This document shows positions 52,601-60,547 of a stretch of 64,000 nucleotides of DNA, piece by piece. The notes under the pieces were generated by a model. That model was not told the origin of the DNA. It was given only the letters and a program-made list of their open reading frames with translations, and ran no database searches. The first letter of the stretch is position 1. Each line of letters begins with the position of its first letter. The stretch is from Nonomuraea typhae (GTDB lineage Bacteria > Actinomycetota > Actinomycetes > Streptosporangiales > Streptosporangiaceae), in NCBI RefSeq assembly GCF_009760925.1, contig NZ_VRLV01000023.1, forward strand, positions 1 through 64,000. The letters are read 5' to 3'. A program made the position numbers and the translations under genes.

Positions 52601-52767
52601 GCCGGGTGATTCGCGGCGCCTTCGACCACGGCGACACCCAGCTGCGCGCTCTCGTCACCCAGCTCACGGAGGACCTCGGCCGGGCCGCCTACGACCATGC
52701 CTACCGTGCGGGCGCCGAGCTGCCCCGCCTCGAGGCCCTCGAGCGCCTGAGCCAGGCGGCGCCTTGA
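49621..52767 (+). CDS. AfsR/SARP-type transcriptional regulator (BTAD-NB-ARC-TPR)
   Basis: A 1048-residue regulator. Residues 1-95: OmpR-like DNA-binding domain (MVVDALWGEHPPGNAAKALH, VYRLRKAL). 100-245: BTAD (ARGRRELAAGSAPQAAASLG, RRTLADQLGVGPS). From about 265 (TSFVGRDGELQLLAELLE): NB-ARC ATPase with Walker A ITGPGGVGKTRLALE near 289 and Walker B LLILDNCEQ near 366, and GLPLALELAAARLR. C-terminal TPR-like half to LERLSQAAP. Such proteins activate secondary-metabolite or stress genes. ATG 49621. Neighbour targets not obvious. Confidence 0.92.
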   Translation: MRVALLGPVRAYADDGSPIDIGGVRQRAFLARLALSAGQVVPVGMVVDALWGEHPPGNAAKALHALVYRLRKALNEPAIVESATTGYRLKIGRADVDANRFEELTARGRRELAAGSAPQAAASLGRALALWRGAALADIPDAPFAGTAGARLTELRLAAVEDRFEAELELGHHAEILADLEAEATGHPLRERLTALRMRALHGAGRQAEALEVFDQARRTLADQLGVGPSREVHEAYLAVLRRTPPAPSTPAPAQAAAGRLPAALTSFVGRDGELQLLAELLETARLITITGPGGVGKTRLALEAAGRHRTNRRGRGWLVSLAAVTTPEEVAEAVLGTLGAAGAHPARPGPAIEQIAELLGGGEALLILDNCEQTPAAAADLAGRLLERQPYLTILATSREPLDVMGEAICRLGSLPLPHAHAGPVRAGDSPAVRLFLNRAAAVRPGFVLDESTAPAVVTIVRRLDGLPLALELAAARLRTMNPGEIIRRLDDRFRLLTSGNRTAQPRQQTLHAVIDWSWNLLTGQEQTLARRIAIFPAMTGAAAIEAVCADDTLPTDDVRYVLDSLVGKSIVEHTAGSYRMLETIRAYAAGKLDLAGERAPTRDRFTGHFATLAEELQPVQSSARQAELLQLFVSEYDNLTGALRLALDARDATTAARMLGSLWYWDSLRYDGRSKALVTKVLEFGDALPADARAAFTAIHLMAGQGAPVTDPEQVRALGDECRRTGALERYPMLPALILAAANRLGMDDFADQELARIRAGADRWTIAAALIVQAARHRERGDWHGAATLFGEALRIFEEAGDPWWTASLLAGTARIHSVAGDPHQALAVYRRSIALVSELSPHETILHRLGLAGERLRAGDLAGALRDLETAERAAWESGQPALEVEVLLMFADLHHRRGEAERSGQVLDRVERLAREIPLEAQAIGSRLVLARMASLLARGDAVGARDLLPRSVEAASALLDPALAAELAARLFRLEGDPHRAAIMLGMSRVIRGAFDHGDTQLRALVTQLTEDLGRAAYDHAYRAGAELPRLEALERLSQAAP

Positions 52768-52821
52768 ACGCGTGCACCGACTTCTGAAACAGAGGTGGTC
52801 CGGATCCGGGCTTCTCACACC

Positions 52822-52852
52822 GCGGCCTCCTCCGCAGGGAGCGGAGGGCCGC
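52822..52852. terminator. Bidirectional hairpin terminator
   Basis: GCGGCC-TC-CTCCGC, a five-base loop, and GCGGAGGGCCGC form a 12-bp stem with a two-base bulge between the convergent regulator and folC genes. No U-tract. Confidence 0.7.
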
Positions 52853-52859
52853 GCGCCCT

Positions 52860-54212
52860 TCACACGGGCTGCAGGCCGAGTGCCGTGCGGGATTCCCCTA
52901 CCAGGCGCAGCGAGCCGAAGACGACGATCAGGCCGCCGGGTCCGGCGAGTTCGGCGGCCCGGTGCAGCGCCGACGGGGTGTCTTCGGCGGTCAGGCAAGG
53001 TCCTCGGCGGCTGGGGGCGAGCTGCGTGTGCAGGGCGGCGGGGCTGGCGGCCTGGGGTGCTCGGGTGCGGGTGAGGACCAGGGGCCAGTGGGAGGGGAGC
53101 GGGGCGAGCATGCCAGGGGCGTCCTTGTCGTGCATCGAGGCGAAGAGCAGCACAGGTGGTCCCGGGCGTCCGTCGCCATGGGCATGAGCCAGGATTTCGG
53201 GGGCGACGGTCGCGACGCCTTGGGGATTGGTGGCGCCTTCCAGCAGGATGCGACCGGTCCAGTTGTCCAGCCGGGTCTGGATCAGTTCGAGGCGTCCGGG
53301 CCAGCGTGTGGCGGCCAGTCGTGAGCGGAGCCGTTCCCCGTCCGGCTGGCGGATGTGGCCGCGTTCTGCCATGGCGTCCACTGCGGCGATGGCGAGGGCG
53401 AGGTTGTGGTGCTGGTGTGCCCCGGACAGCGGGCAGGGCAGATCGCGGTGCACGGCGCGGGGGGTGGAGACATCGACCAGTGTCGCCGGGCCGTGATCAC
53501 CGGCGGTGCGGGCGGTGTAGTGGATCTCGTGGTCCATGCGCCACACGGACAGTCCCGCCCGCTGCTTGAGAACTCGCTCGGCGGCGGTGGCCGCCTCGGG
53601 GCCCAGGCGTCCGAGAACGACGTGGTCCCCGTCCTGCGCGGCTGCGACCTTGGCCTGCGTGATCTGGGTCAGGGTGGTGCCGAGCAGCCGCGTGTGGTCG
53701 AGTCCGATGCCGGTGACGACCTTCACGTCCAGGCCGAGTTCCGCGGCCGCCGCCCGGCTTCCGCCGACGCCCGCCTCGGCCACGGTCAGCGCGACCCCCG
53801 CCCGCCGGAAGTGCACGGCCGCGGTCGCCGCGAAGACGCCCTGGGCCAGGACGGGCAGGCCGTACCGCTCGATCGTCTCCCAGACCTCGGAGAATGCCGC
53901 AGCGTACTCGGCGCGTGGGATGGGAACGCCGTCGATCCGGATCCGTTCTCTGGGCTCCTGCAGGTGGGGGCTGGGCATGCTGCCCGCCTGTGCGCCGGTC
54001 GCGGCCACCGCCGACACCGCCAGCGCGCACGTGGATCCCTTGCCGTTCGTCCCGACCACCAGCATTCCGCGCAGTCCCCGCTCAGGGTGGCCCAGCGCCT
54101 CCAGCAGGCGGGAGACGTTCGCCTGCCGTACCCGTCTTGGAAGCCCGTAGGGGTTCTCGTGCACCTTTTCGAGCATGTCGACGCACATCTGGTAGTCCAC
54201 TCGCCGGATCAT
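52860..54212 (-). CDS. Divergent Mur-ligase-family protein, FolC-like
   Basis: A 450-residue folylpolyglutamate/dihydrofolate synthase homologue: ATP motif LVVGTNGKGSTCALAV, folate-loop SPHLQEPRERIRIDG, LTVAEAGVGGSRAAAAEL, VTGIGLDHTRLLGTTL, HHNLALAIAAVDA and ATNPQGVATVAPEI. These are the signatures of FolC, which adds glutamate to (dihydro)pteroate or folate. It is divergent from typical FolC and sits outside a folate locus, so it could be a paralogue acting on another acid. Confidence 0.83.
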   Translation of the reverse strand: MIRRVDYQMCVDMLEKVHENPYGLPRRVRQANVSRLLEALGHPERGLRGMLVVGTNGKGSTCALAVSAVAATGAQAGSMPSPHLQEPRERIRIDGVPIPRAEYAAAFSEVWETIERYGLPVLAQGVFAATAAVHFRRAGVALTVAEAGVGGSRAAAAELGLDVKVVTGIGLDHTRLLGTTLTQITQAKVAAAQDGDHVVLGRLGPEAATAAERVLKQRAGLSVWRMDHEIHYTARTAGDHGPATLVDVSTPRAVHRDLPCPLSGAHQHHNLALAIAAVDAMAERGHIRQPDGERLRSRLAATRWPGRLELIQTRLDNWTGRILLEGATNPQGVATVAPEILAHAHGDGRPGPPVLLFASMHDKDAPGMLAPLPSHWPLVLTRTRAPQAASPAALHTQLAPSRRGPCLTAEDTPSALHRAAELAGPGGLIVVFGSLRLVGESRTALGLQPV

Positions 54213-54299
54213 GACACTGAGCGCGATGGATCAGCGGCAATGAGTGAGAGCCCCGGCGTTCAAGATCGCACCAACGGTCCTTTGCCCGAGCGAGATCAC

Positions 54300-54635
54300 C
54301 GGCGATCCCGCGACATCCCTTCCCAAGACGGCGGTGAACTTGGCATCTCGGTCACGGGACGAGGAACCGGAATGACCTTTCTCCTGCAGCCGTAGAAACG
54401 TCCGCCAAGAGGTGTCGGAGTTTCACGGCACCGGGCCGTGTCGACGTGAACGCGGGACTCGTCGCACGGTCGCCTCGCCGACCTGCACGCCGAGCCGAGC
54501 CAGTTCGCCGTGGACCCGCCTCGGATTCTCGCGTGCCAGGCGGAGGACCAGCTCTCTGACCTCCTTGCTCATCTCAGGACGGGCGGACACCCCGAAGCGC
54601 CGGAACGTGATCTGGGGGCCGGCGCTTCGGGTCAC
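54300..54635 (-). pseudogene. Transposase remnant (middle and C-terminal pieces)
   Basis: Minus-strand pieces in the natural order: EVRELVLRLARENPRRVHGE and LARLGVQVGEATVRR (the helical middle of an integrase-core transposase), then, after a gap and frame change near 54400, SRDRDAKFTAVLG (second catalytic Asp region). Everything else is deleted. It belongs to the same broad transposase type as the fragments at 14.7, 38.7 and 41.3 kb. Confidence 0.78.
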
Positions 54636-54640
54636 CGGGC

Positions 54641-57625
54641 TCAGTTCAGGCCGGTCGATGCGTTGAGGAGGCTGGTCTGCGCGTCGTCGCCCTCAAGGGA
54701 GTAGATCATCACACCGGCCAGGCCCTTGTTCTTGATGTACTGCCGCCTGGCCGTCATCGACTTCGGGGTTTCGATGCTGAAGAACGTGCCGCCGTCGTAC
54801 ATCCAGGTGGACTTCGTCCTGCTGTCCCAGAAGATCGTCTCGTCGGTCAGCTTGTTCGCCGCCTTGAGCTCCTTGTAGAAGGCGACACCCGGGGCCTGTG
54901 AGAAGGGGTACGCCGGTGGGGCGCCGGTCGCCGGTTGGTAGAGGCCGTTCTTGCCGCCGTTCTGCACCCCGGTCCAGCCACGGGCGTAGAAGGGCACACC
55001 GAGGGTGATCTTGTTCGCTGGGAATCCTCTGCCGAGGTAGGTGGTGATGGCGTCGTCCGCGGTCATGCCGGTGCCGTCGGCCGGGTCCTGGGCGGAACGG
55101 TACAGCGGAGAGTTGAAGTTGGTCGGCCCGGCGCCCTCCCACGCGCCGTGCATGTCGTAGCTCATGATGTTGCCCAAGTCCAGGTACGAGGCGATCTGTC
55201 CTACCTCGACCTTGCTGATCTTGCTAGGGCCGGCGGGAAGCGCGGCGGTCAGCAGCTTGCCGCCGCCCAACTGGGCGCGGAACTCAGCCAGCAGCGCGGT
55301 GAAATTGGCCGTGTCCTGCGGACTGTGGTGATTGCCAGTGTGGCCGTCGGGGCTGGCCGGGAACTCCCAGTCGACGTCGATACCGTCGAACACGCCCGCT
55401 GCGACGCCGGGACCACCGGCGGGATCGTCACCGAGCTTGGGCAGGTCACCCTTGATAAACATGTCGACACACGACTTCACGAACTTCTGGCGGGAGGCGG
55501 CGGTCGCGGCCGCGTCCGAGAAGAACTTCGAGTACGTCCACCCGCCGATCGAGACCAGGACCTTCAGGTTGGGGTACTTCAGCTTGAGCTTCTTGATCTG
55601 GTTGAAGTTGCCCTTCAGCGTGTCGGTCCATTGGTCGGCCACCCCGTCGACGCTCTCCTGCGCGGTGAAGCCCTTCTGGTAGTCGGCCCACGCGTCACCC
55701 GCGCCGTCGTTGCCGTCCGGGTCGCTTTCGTCGCTCGAACCGGGCTTGTTCGCCGCCATGCAGGTCAGGTTCACCGGGTCGATGTTCTGGAAGGCGTAGT
55801 TGAGCTTGGTCAGCTTGCCGGCGGTGCCGTTCTGGTCCAGCGTCTTCAGGTAATAGGTGTTGGCGTAGATCGACCAGGAGTTGAAGTACGCCACCCGCTC
55901 GCCCGGCACGCCCGCCTCGGCTCCCGACTCGTCCCAGTCAAGATCCTCGATACTGCTGTCACCGGGCAGCCGCCAGGCATCGACACCCCGGCTGGTGCTG
56001 TTGAACAGCAGGAAGTCAGAAACGCGGTCGACGTCGAGATCGGAGAAGGCGCCGATGGCGCCGTTGAACGCCTCGCCGGAGCGAATGGTGCCGAGCGAAT
56101 CCCAGCCGGCCGCCCTGACAGCCTTGGCTGACGCGGCGCCCCAGGGACCGCCGAGGTTCTTCCACGCGACCACATCGCCGGTCATGTACTTGACCACCAC
56201 CACGTCGGCGCGTCCGTCCCCGGTGATGTCGGTGAAGAAGAGCTGCCCGACCGGCCCCTCGGCCGGGTGTGAGAACCCCTCGATCTCGTCCCAGTCACCA
56301 GGACTCGGCAGCCCGCTCGCCTTGTTCTCCCAGGCGGTGACGAAGTTGTTCCTGTCCACGATCAGAGGGTCGTCGTCGGTGTCGCCGTCCAGGTCGGCGA
56401 ACACCGGATCGCCGACGTAGCCCAGGTCGTTGGCGACGATGACCGCGTTCGCCCAACGGACCTGGCCACCGCCGGACTCGTTGCGCCAGACCCGCATGGC
56501 CGCGAAACCGGTCGGCGATTCGCCCGCCGTAAGGAAGTTGACCAGCTCGTCACGGCCATCGCGGTCGAGATCACCGAAGAAGGCCGGCTTCGGCGACCCG
56601 GCAGCGCCGGCCGGCGCGGTGTTGCCCAGCGGGAACCACACTCGTTCACCGTCGGACCCGCACCCGCCGTTCAGCCAGGTGTAGAGCCGGCCACCGGAAC
56701 TGACGGCACGATCGCCGTCACCGTCGCCGTCGAGATCGGGGAAGCGGGTCTGTGCACCGTCGGCACTGCGCACGATCTGGCCAAGCGCGATCCACTCCCC
56801 CGGCTGGCCCTCGCCGGCCGGATCGCGGCAGACACCGGTGGCCGTGCCGGCGGAGTTCAGCCATCGCGGGAGGTACCTCTCCAAGGAGGCCAGGTACCCC
56901 TCCAGAATGTCGGCAGCTCCGGCACCGCCGAAGTATGCCTCGATGGTGCGAACGATCCTGACGATCGTCAAGCGCATCGAGTGAAAGTAGGCGAGCGCTC
57001 CTTCTGTCCCGATCCGGGCGACCAGGTAGGTGGTCAGACCGGCGGCGACGGACTTGGCCATGGTGGTGCCCCACTCGTCGGCGTCGCCCAGCTTGCCATC
57101 GGCCCACTGAGTGAGCGCGCCGTTGGCGAACTCCCCGAGGAAACCGCCCACACCGGCGCACAGGGGAACCGAGCCGCCCACTCTCGCACAGCCGATACCT
57201 GCGGCGAACCCGACCATGATGGCCGCCGCCGTGATCAGCGCGCCCTGCCACCACGTGACGTCCACCTCGACGTCGGGCTCCTTGATGGTGATGGTCGCGA
57301 CGGTGCCCTCGACCGTCCACGTGTGCTCGAATTCGACGAACTTCAGGTCGGGCATGACGTCGTGCAGTTCGCCCTTGGTGCGCTCCCGCAACGCGTCATC
57401 GAGTCGCATTCCCGCCTGGTCGATCTCTGTGAACGCCTGGCGGAACTGGTCGGCCAATTGCGGGTCCCCGAAGTCGTGGATGACGACCTGGTCCCCCGCC
57501 GTCGACCGAGCCTGCGCCGGAAGCGGGCCGGTGCTCCAGAGCACAACAGCAACAGCTGTGATACTCGCGATAAGAACGGTAAATAATCGAACCTGTCGTG
57601 CTCTGATGGGGTGGGCGAGACGCAT
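54641..57625 (-). CDS. Secreted GH18 chitinase with FG-GAP repeats
   Basis: A 994-residue exported protein. Signal-like TM at 15-40 (LFTVLIASITAVAVVLW ... ARS). Residues 110-240 contain a hydrophobic stretch ALITAAAIMVGFAAGIGCA and helices unlike usual chitinases. Residues about 290-580 hold FG-GAP/VCBS-like calcium repeats (FPDLDGDGDGDRAV, FFGDLDRDGRDELV, FADLDGDTDDDPLI, FFTDITGDGRADVV). From about 590 is a GH18 barrel: VAYFNSWSIYANTYY, KVLVSIGGWTYSKFF, catalytic GVFDGIDVDWEFP near 750 and NIMSYDMHGAWEG. It would cleave chitin; the N-terminal domain is unexplained. Confidence 0.9.
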   Translation of the reverse strand: MRLAHPIRARQVRLFTVLIASITAVAVVLWSTGPLPAQARSTAGDQVVIHDFGDPQLADQFRQAFTEIDQAGMRLDDALRERTKGELHDVMPDLKFVEFEHTWTVEGTVATITIKEPDVEVDVTWWQGALITAAAIMVGFAAGIGCARVGGSVPLCAGVGGFLGEFANGALTQWADGKLGDADEWGTTMAKSVAAGLTTYLVARIGTEGALAYFHSMRLTIVRIVRTIEAYFGGAGAADILEGYLASLERYLPRWLNSAGTATGVCRDPAGEGQPGEWIALGQIVRSADGAQTRFPDLDGDGDGDRAVSSGGRLYTWLNGGCGSDGERVWFPLGNTAPAGAAGSPKPAFFGDLDRDGRDELVNFLTAGESPTGFAAMRVWRNESGGGQVRWANAVIVANDLGYVGDPVFADLDGDTDDDPLIVDRNNFVTAWENKASGLPSPGDWDEIEGFSHPAEGPVGQLFFTDITGDGRADVVVVKYMTGDVVAWKNLGGPWGAASAKAVRAAGWDSLGTIRSGEAFNGAIGAFSDLDVDRVSDFLLFNSTSRGVDAWRLPGDSSIEDLDWDESGAEAGVPGERVAYFNSWSIYANTYYLKTLDQNGTAGKLTKLNYAFQNIDPVNLTCMAANKPGSSDESDPDGNDGAGDAWADYQKGFTAQESVDGVADQWTDTLKGNFNQIKKLKLKYPNLKVLVSIGGWTYSKFFSDAAATAASRQKFVKSCVDMFIKGDLPKLGDDPAGGPGVAAGVFDGIDVDWEFPASPDGHTGNHHSPQDTANFTALLAEFRAQLGGGKLLTAALPAGPSKISKVEVGQIASYLDLGNIMSYDMHGAWEGAGPTNFNSPLYRSAQDPADGTGMTADDAITTYLGRGFPANKITLGVPFYARGWTGVQNGGKNGLYQPATGAPPAYPFSQAPGVAFYKELKAANKLTDETIFWDSRTKSTWMYDGGTFFSIETPKSMTARRQYIKNKGLAGVMIYSLEGDDAQTSLLNASTGLN

Positions 57626-58082
57626 CTTCCGTCCTTAATACAGCGGATCGGCGGATAGGATCCCACGCATCACAAACACACCGCAGGCATCTCAGCAGCC
57701 CGTGAGAGTTTGCAGGGAGCGCGGCCGGACGAGGGTAACATGAGGGCGAAGCCGCCATAATTCCCAACGTGCCCATATATCCAGCATTCTGAATACAGCA
57801 CCCGAGCCCGAATCCCTGCGTCATCCGGCGCCGAAGCCTCTTCGAGTTGCCAGACGCCCCCCGAGGGGCTTGTCCAGATAACGGTGTTTCTCGATCTTTG
57901 ATTAGTTATCGGGCGGTCGGGGTCAATCGGCCTTCAAAGGTGATGGCGAAGGCGTTCAGAGCCCGAAGGTCAGCGCGGTGTTCGCCGCCCGTGACCAGGC
58001 TCGCATGGTGACCATGTCCGTCAACGCCACGGAGCGGACCGGCCTGCCCCGGCCATCATGGCCGCCCTGTCCTGAACAGCCC
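57626..58082. other. Non-coding stretch upstream of the chitinase
   Basis: About 450 bp with AT-richer patches (for example TTTGATTAGTTATC near 57896) that probably hold the chitinase promoter. No gene recognised. Confidence 0.5.
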
Positions 58083-58117
58083 TGTGCGGGGCGGCTCCGA
58101 TGGCGCCGCCCCGCACA
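58083..58117. terminator. Strong hairpin terminator
   Basis: TGTGCGGGGCGGC and GCCGCCCCGCACA form a 13-bp perfect stem with a nine-base loop, seven bases past the end of the leftward RTX-like gene pair. Confidence 0.8.
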
Positions 58118-58123
58118 AGTCGA

Positions 58124-58660
58124 TCACTCCTCGCAGCCGCCCTCGGTCTCGGCCTCGCAGAAGTCGCTGCCGGGACCGCCGAACGCCTGGTCGGATCCAC
58201 CTTCGTTGCCGAGCAGGATGTCGGCGCCGCCGTTGCCGTTCAGAACGTCGTTGTCGGTGTTGCCCGAGACGAAGTCCTGAGCCGAGCCACCGAAGAAGGT
58301 GTCACGGCCGGGCCCGAGGAAGCCCCGTAACCTGAGCGAGGTGTTGTTGCGCACGGTGTCAGAGCCGCCCTGGCTGTTGACGAGGATGTTGGTGATCCCC
58401 GCGCTCGGGCACCTGACGGTGTGATCGTCCACCTTCGAGCAGACGGCGCTGCCCGCGAGCAAGGTATCCGCGGAGTTCCTGACGACCAGGAACCCGCCCT
58501 CCAGGTTGATGCTGATGTTGTCGGCCGCGTCCGCCGAGTTGACGGAGAGCTGCCCCGAGGAGGCGCCCACGTTGGTGAACGCCATCGCGGGGGAGGCCGT
58601 GAGGGCCACCAGGGGCATGGTGAACAGCGCCCCCATGAGTATCGCGTTTTTGATCTTCAA
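58124..58660 (-). CDS. Secreted RTX-like calcium-binding protein (copy 1)
   Basis: A 178-residue exported protein: TTG start at 58660 with GGAG six bases before it, signal peptide NAILMGALFTMPLVALTASP AMA-type, ending AMA. The mature part has an N-terminal domain (GQLSVNSADAADNISINLEGG) with one Cys pair (AVCSKVDDHTVRCPSAG), then RTX nonapeptides (GNTDNDVLNGNGGADILLG, GGPGSDFCEAE). Calcium would fold the C-terminus. It is a tandem paralogue of the next gene, 11 bases away. Confidence 0.82.
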   Translation of the reverse strand: MKIKNAILMGALFTMPLVALTASPAMAFTNVGASSGQLSVNSADAADNISINLEGGFLVVRNSADTLLAGSAVCSKVDDHTVRCPSAGITNILVNSQGGSDTVRNNTSLRLRGFLGPGRDTFFGGSAQDFVSGNTDNDVLNGNGGADILLGNEGGSDQAFGGPGSDFCEAETEGGCEE

Positions 58661-58671
58661 TGCATTCTCCT

Positions 58672-59214
58672 TCAGGCTTGCTGTTCGCAGGAGTTCTCCG
58701 CCTCGGCGTCGCACAGGTCGATGCCTGCGCCGCCGAAGACCTGGTCGAAGCCCCCGCTGTCGCCGATGAGGATGTCGCTGCCGCCGTTGCCGTCGATGAG
58801 ATCGTTGCCCTCGTCGCCGTTGACAAAGTCCCGGGCGCTGCCGCCGGAGTACTGATCGCCCTCCGGGCCGAGGAAGGCCCGAGTGGGCAGCGCCGTGTTG
58901 TTGCGGACGACGTCGGCGCCGCCCTGCGTCTGCACCTGGATCTTGGCGATCCCGGCGCTGGGGCAGCGGACGGTGCGGCTGTCGAGCCGCTGGCAGTTGA
59001 AGCTGGGCGTGTTCATGGTGTCCTTGAAGTTCCGGACGACCAGGAATCCGCCTTCGAGGCTGATGTTGATCTCGTCGCCGACGTTCCCCGAGTTGATCGT
59101 GAGCTGGCCACCGACGCCGCTCACGCTGGTGGCCGCCATCGCCGGGCTGGCGAACACGGCCATCAGGGGAAGGGCGAGCAGAGCCCCCGTGGTGAGTGCG
59201 CGCTTGAGTCTCAT
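58672..59214 (-). CDS. Secreted RTX-like calcium-binding protein (copy 2)
   Basis: A 180-residue paralogue of the preceding gene: signal peptide LTTGALLALPLMAVFASPAMA, N-terminal domain with NCQRLDSRTVRCPSAGI, RTX repeats GDEGNDLIDGNGGSDILIG and GGAGIDLCDAEAENSCEQ. SD AAGGAG precedes ATG 59214. Both copies end in an acidic Cys-containing tail. The pair probably forms one transcript ending at the hairpin 58083-58117. Function unknown; surface or extracellular binding likely. Confidence 0.83.
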   Translation of the reverse strand: MRLKRALTTGALLALPLMAVFASPAMAATSVSGVGGQLTINSGNVGDEINISLEGGFLVVRNFKDTMNTPSFNCQRLDSRTVRCPSAGIAKIQVQTQGGADVVRNNTALPTRAFLGPEGDQYSGGSARDFVNGDEGNDLIDGNGGSDILIGDSGGFDQVFGGAGIDLCDAEAENSCEQQA

Positions 59215-59501
59215 GGTTCTCCTTGATGAGTGATCGGCCCCCTGTCCGCAGGGAAGTACATCCCAATCACGCCGGAGAATGTGCGTCCAAAGACGCACTC
59301 GGAGACGGCCTTTTCCTGAGCCCGACGGGCCGGCCGCCCCGGAGCCGCTGCGGAGCATGGTCGGTGGCCGCGGGCGTCAGGACAGCTGGGTTCTGATCCA
59401 CTTCTTGTGAAGCGATCACACGACGGAAGTGTCGGCAGGCGCACTGACCGGAGCCGCCGAGGACCGAGGCGGGCAGTGCGAGCAACGGGCACCGCCGTAC
59501 G

Positions 59502-60518
59502 TCACGGCCGGCTCTGCCAGGTGACGAACTCGAGGGTGAGGCTTTGCGGGTTCGCCGGCCGGTAAGCCGCGATCTTGACCGACGCGATGTTCCCCTGCGC
59601 CGTACGCACACAGAACGACCCCCCGACGCCGACCGCGGCCAGATCGATCTGCCTGCTGGGCTTGGCGTCCAGCGCCCGGACGCAGGCCGCGCGGTCGTCC
59701 GCCGCGGCGGACGCGAAGACGGCCGGGTCGACCGCGCCGGCCGAGTGAGACGCCAAGGGCACGGTCTCCGTGGGAAAGTAAAGATCGAGGCCCTCGGCGG
59801 CGTCACCCGTGGTGCCACGCTCGAAGTCCAGATGGTCCTCCGGGCCCAGCTCCACCCGCCCCGTGCGCAGGGCCGTACCGCCGGCTCGGCCGCCGCTGTC
59901 GCGTTCGCGCGAGGTGGAGAACCAGATCGTCGCGCTCACGGCAACGACGACGATCACGGCGATGAGTGCCATGAGCCCCTTGGACGTCCACCGGGAACGT
60001 GAGCTCTCCGAACCGCCGGCACCCGTCAGGTCGGCACCCGATGCGCGGACGCCGGAGAGTTCGGGCACGAGGCGGCGGAGCTCGTCGGTCAGGCGAGCCA
60101 TGTCGTAGTCGGCGTTGCGGTGGTGCAAGCGCAGGTACTGGCACCGGGCCAGCTGAGCTATCGCCTTGGGAAGCCGGTGGGCGACAAGCCGGGGCGCGTC
60201 GCCGACCAGGACGGGTATGACGGGGATCCCCACGGCGAGGGCCTCGGCGATCTCCCGGCGCACCCAGTCGGCCCGGTCGTCGAGGTAGCGCCGTCCATCG
60301 CCGCTTCCCGCGTCGAGCCATTCCGGTCCGACGACGGCGATCAGCACTGAGGATCGATGGATGGAATCCAGGATCTTCTCGATGAAGTCCTCGCTCGGTC
60401 TGATCGACCTGCTGGCCCGGAAGACCTTGTCCGGGCCGAATCGCTCCGACAGCACTCTGTCCAGGAGGACGGCCCAGGCGCTGTCGGTGCCCCGGTAGTT
60501 GATGAATATCCCGGCCAT
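59502..60518 (-). CDS. TIR-domain protein with one TM and exported C-terminal domain
   Basis: A 338-residue protein: N-terminal TIR domain (GIFINYRGTDSAWAVLLD, DKVFRASRSIRPSEDFIEKI, SSVLIAVVGPEWLD, PVIPVLVGDAP), a linker, one TM (LMALIAVIVVVAVSATIWF, about 183-203) and a C-terminal domain of about 130 residues with VELGPEDHLDFERG and GSFCVRTAQGNIASVKI. Topology predicts TIR inside and C-domain outside. TIR domains in bacteria act as NADases or adaptors; no catalytic assignment made. SD GGGAGGAT; downstream of the XRE gene by 29 bases. Confidence 0.85.
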   Translation of the reverse strand: MAGIFINYRGTDSAWAVLLDRVLSERFGPDKVFRASRSIRPSEDFIEKILDSIHRSSVLIAVVGPEWLDAGSGDGRRYLDDRADWVRREIAEALAVGIPVIPVLVGDAPRLVAHRLPKAIAQLARCQYLRLHHRNADYDMARLTDELRRLVPELSGVRASGADLTGAGGSESSRSRWTSKGLMALIAVIVVVAVSATIWFSTSRERDSGGRAGGTALRTGRVELGPEDHLDFERGTTGDAAEGLDLYFPTETVPLASHSAGAVDPAVFASAAADDRAACVRALDAKPSRQIDLAAVGVGGSFCVRTAQGNIASVKIAAYRPANPQSLTLEFVTWQSRP

Positions 60519-60547
60519 GGTGATCCTCCCGCGCCCGTGACGACGCC

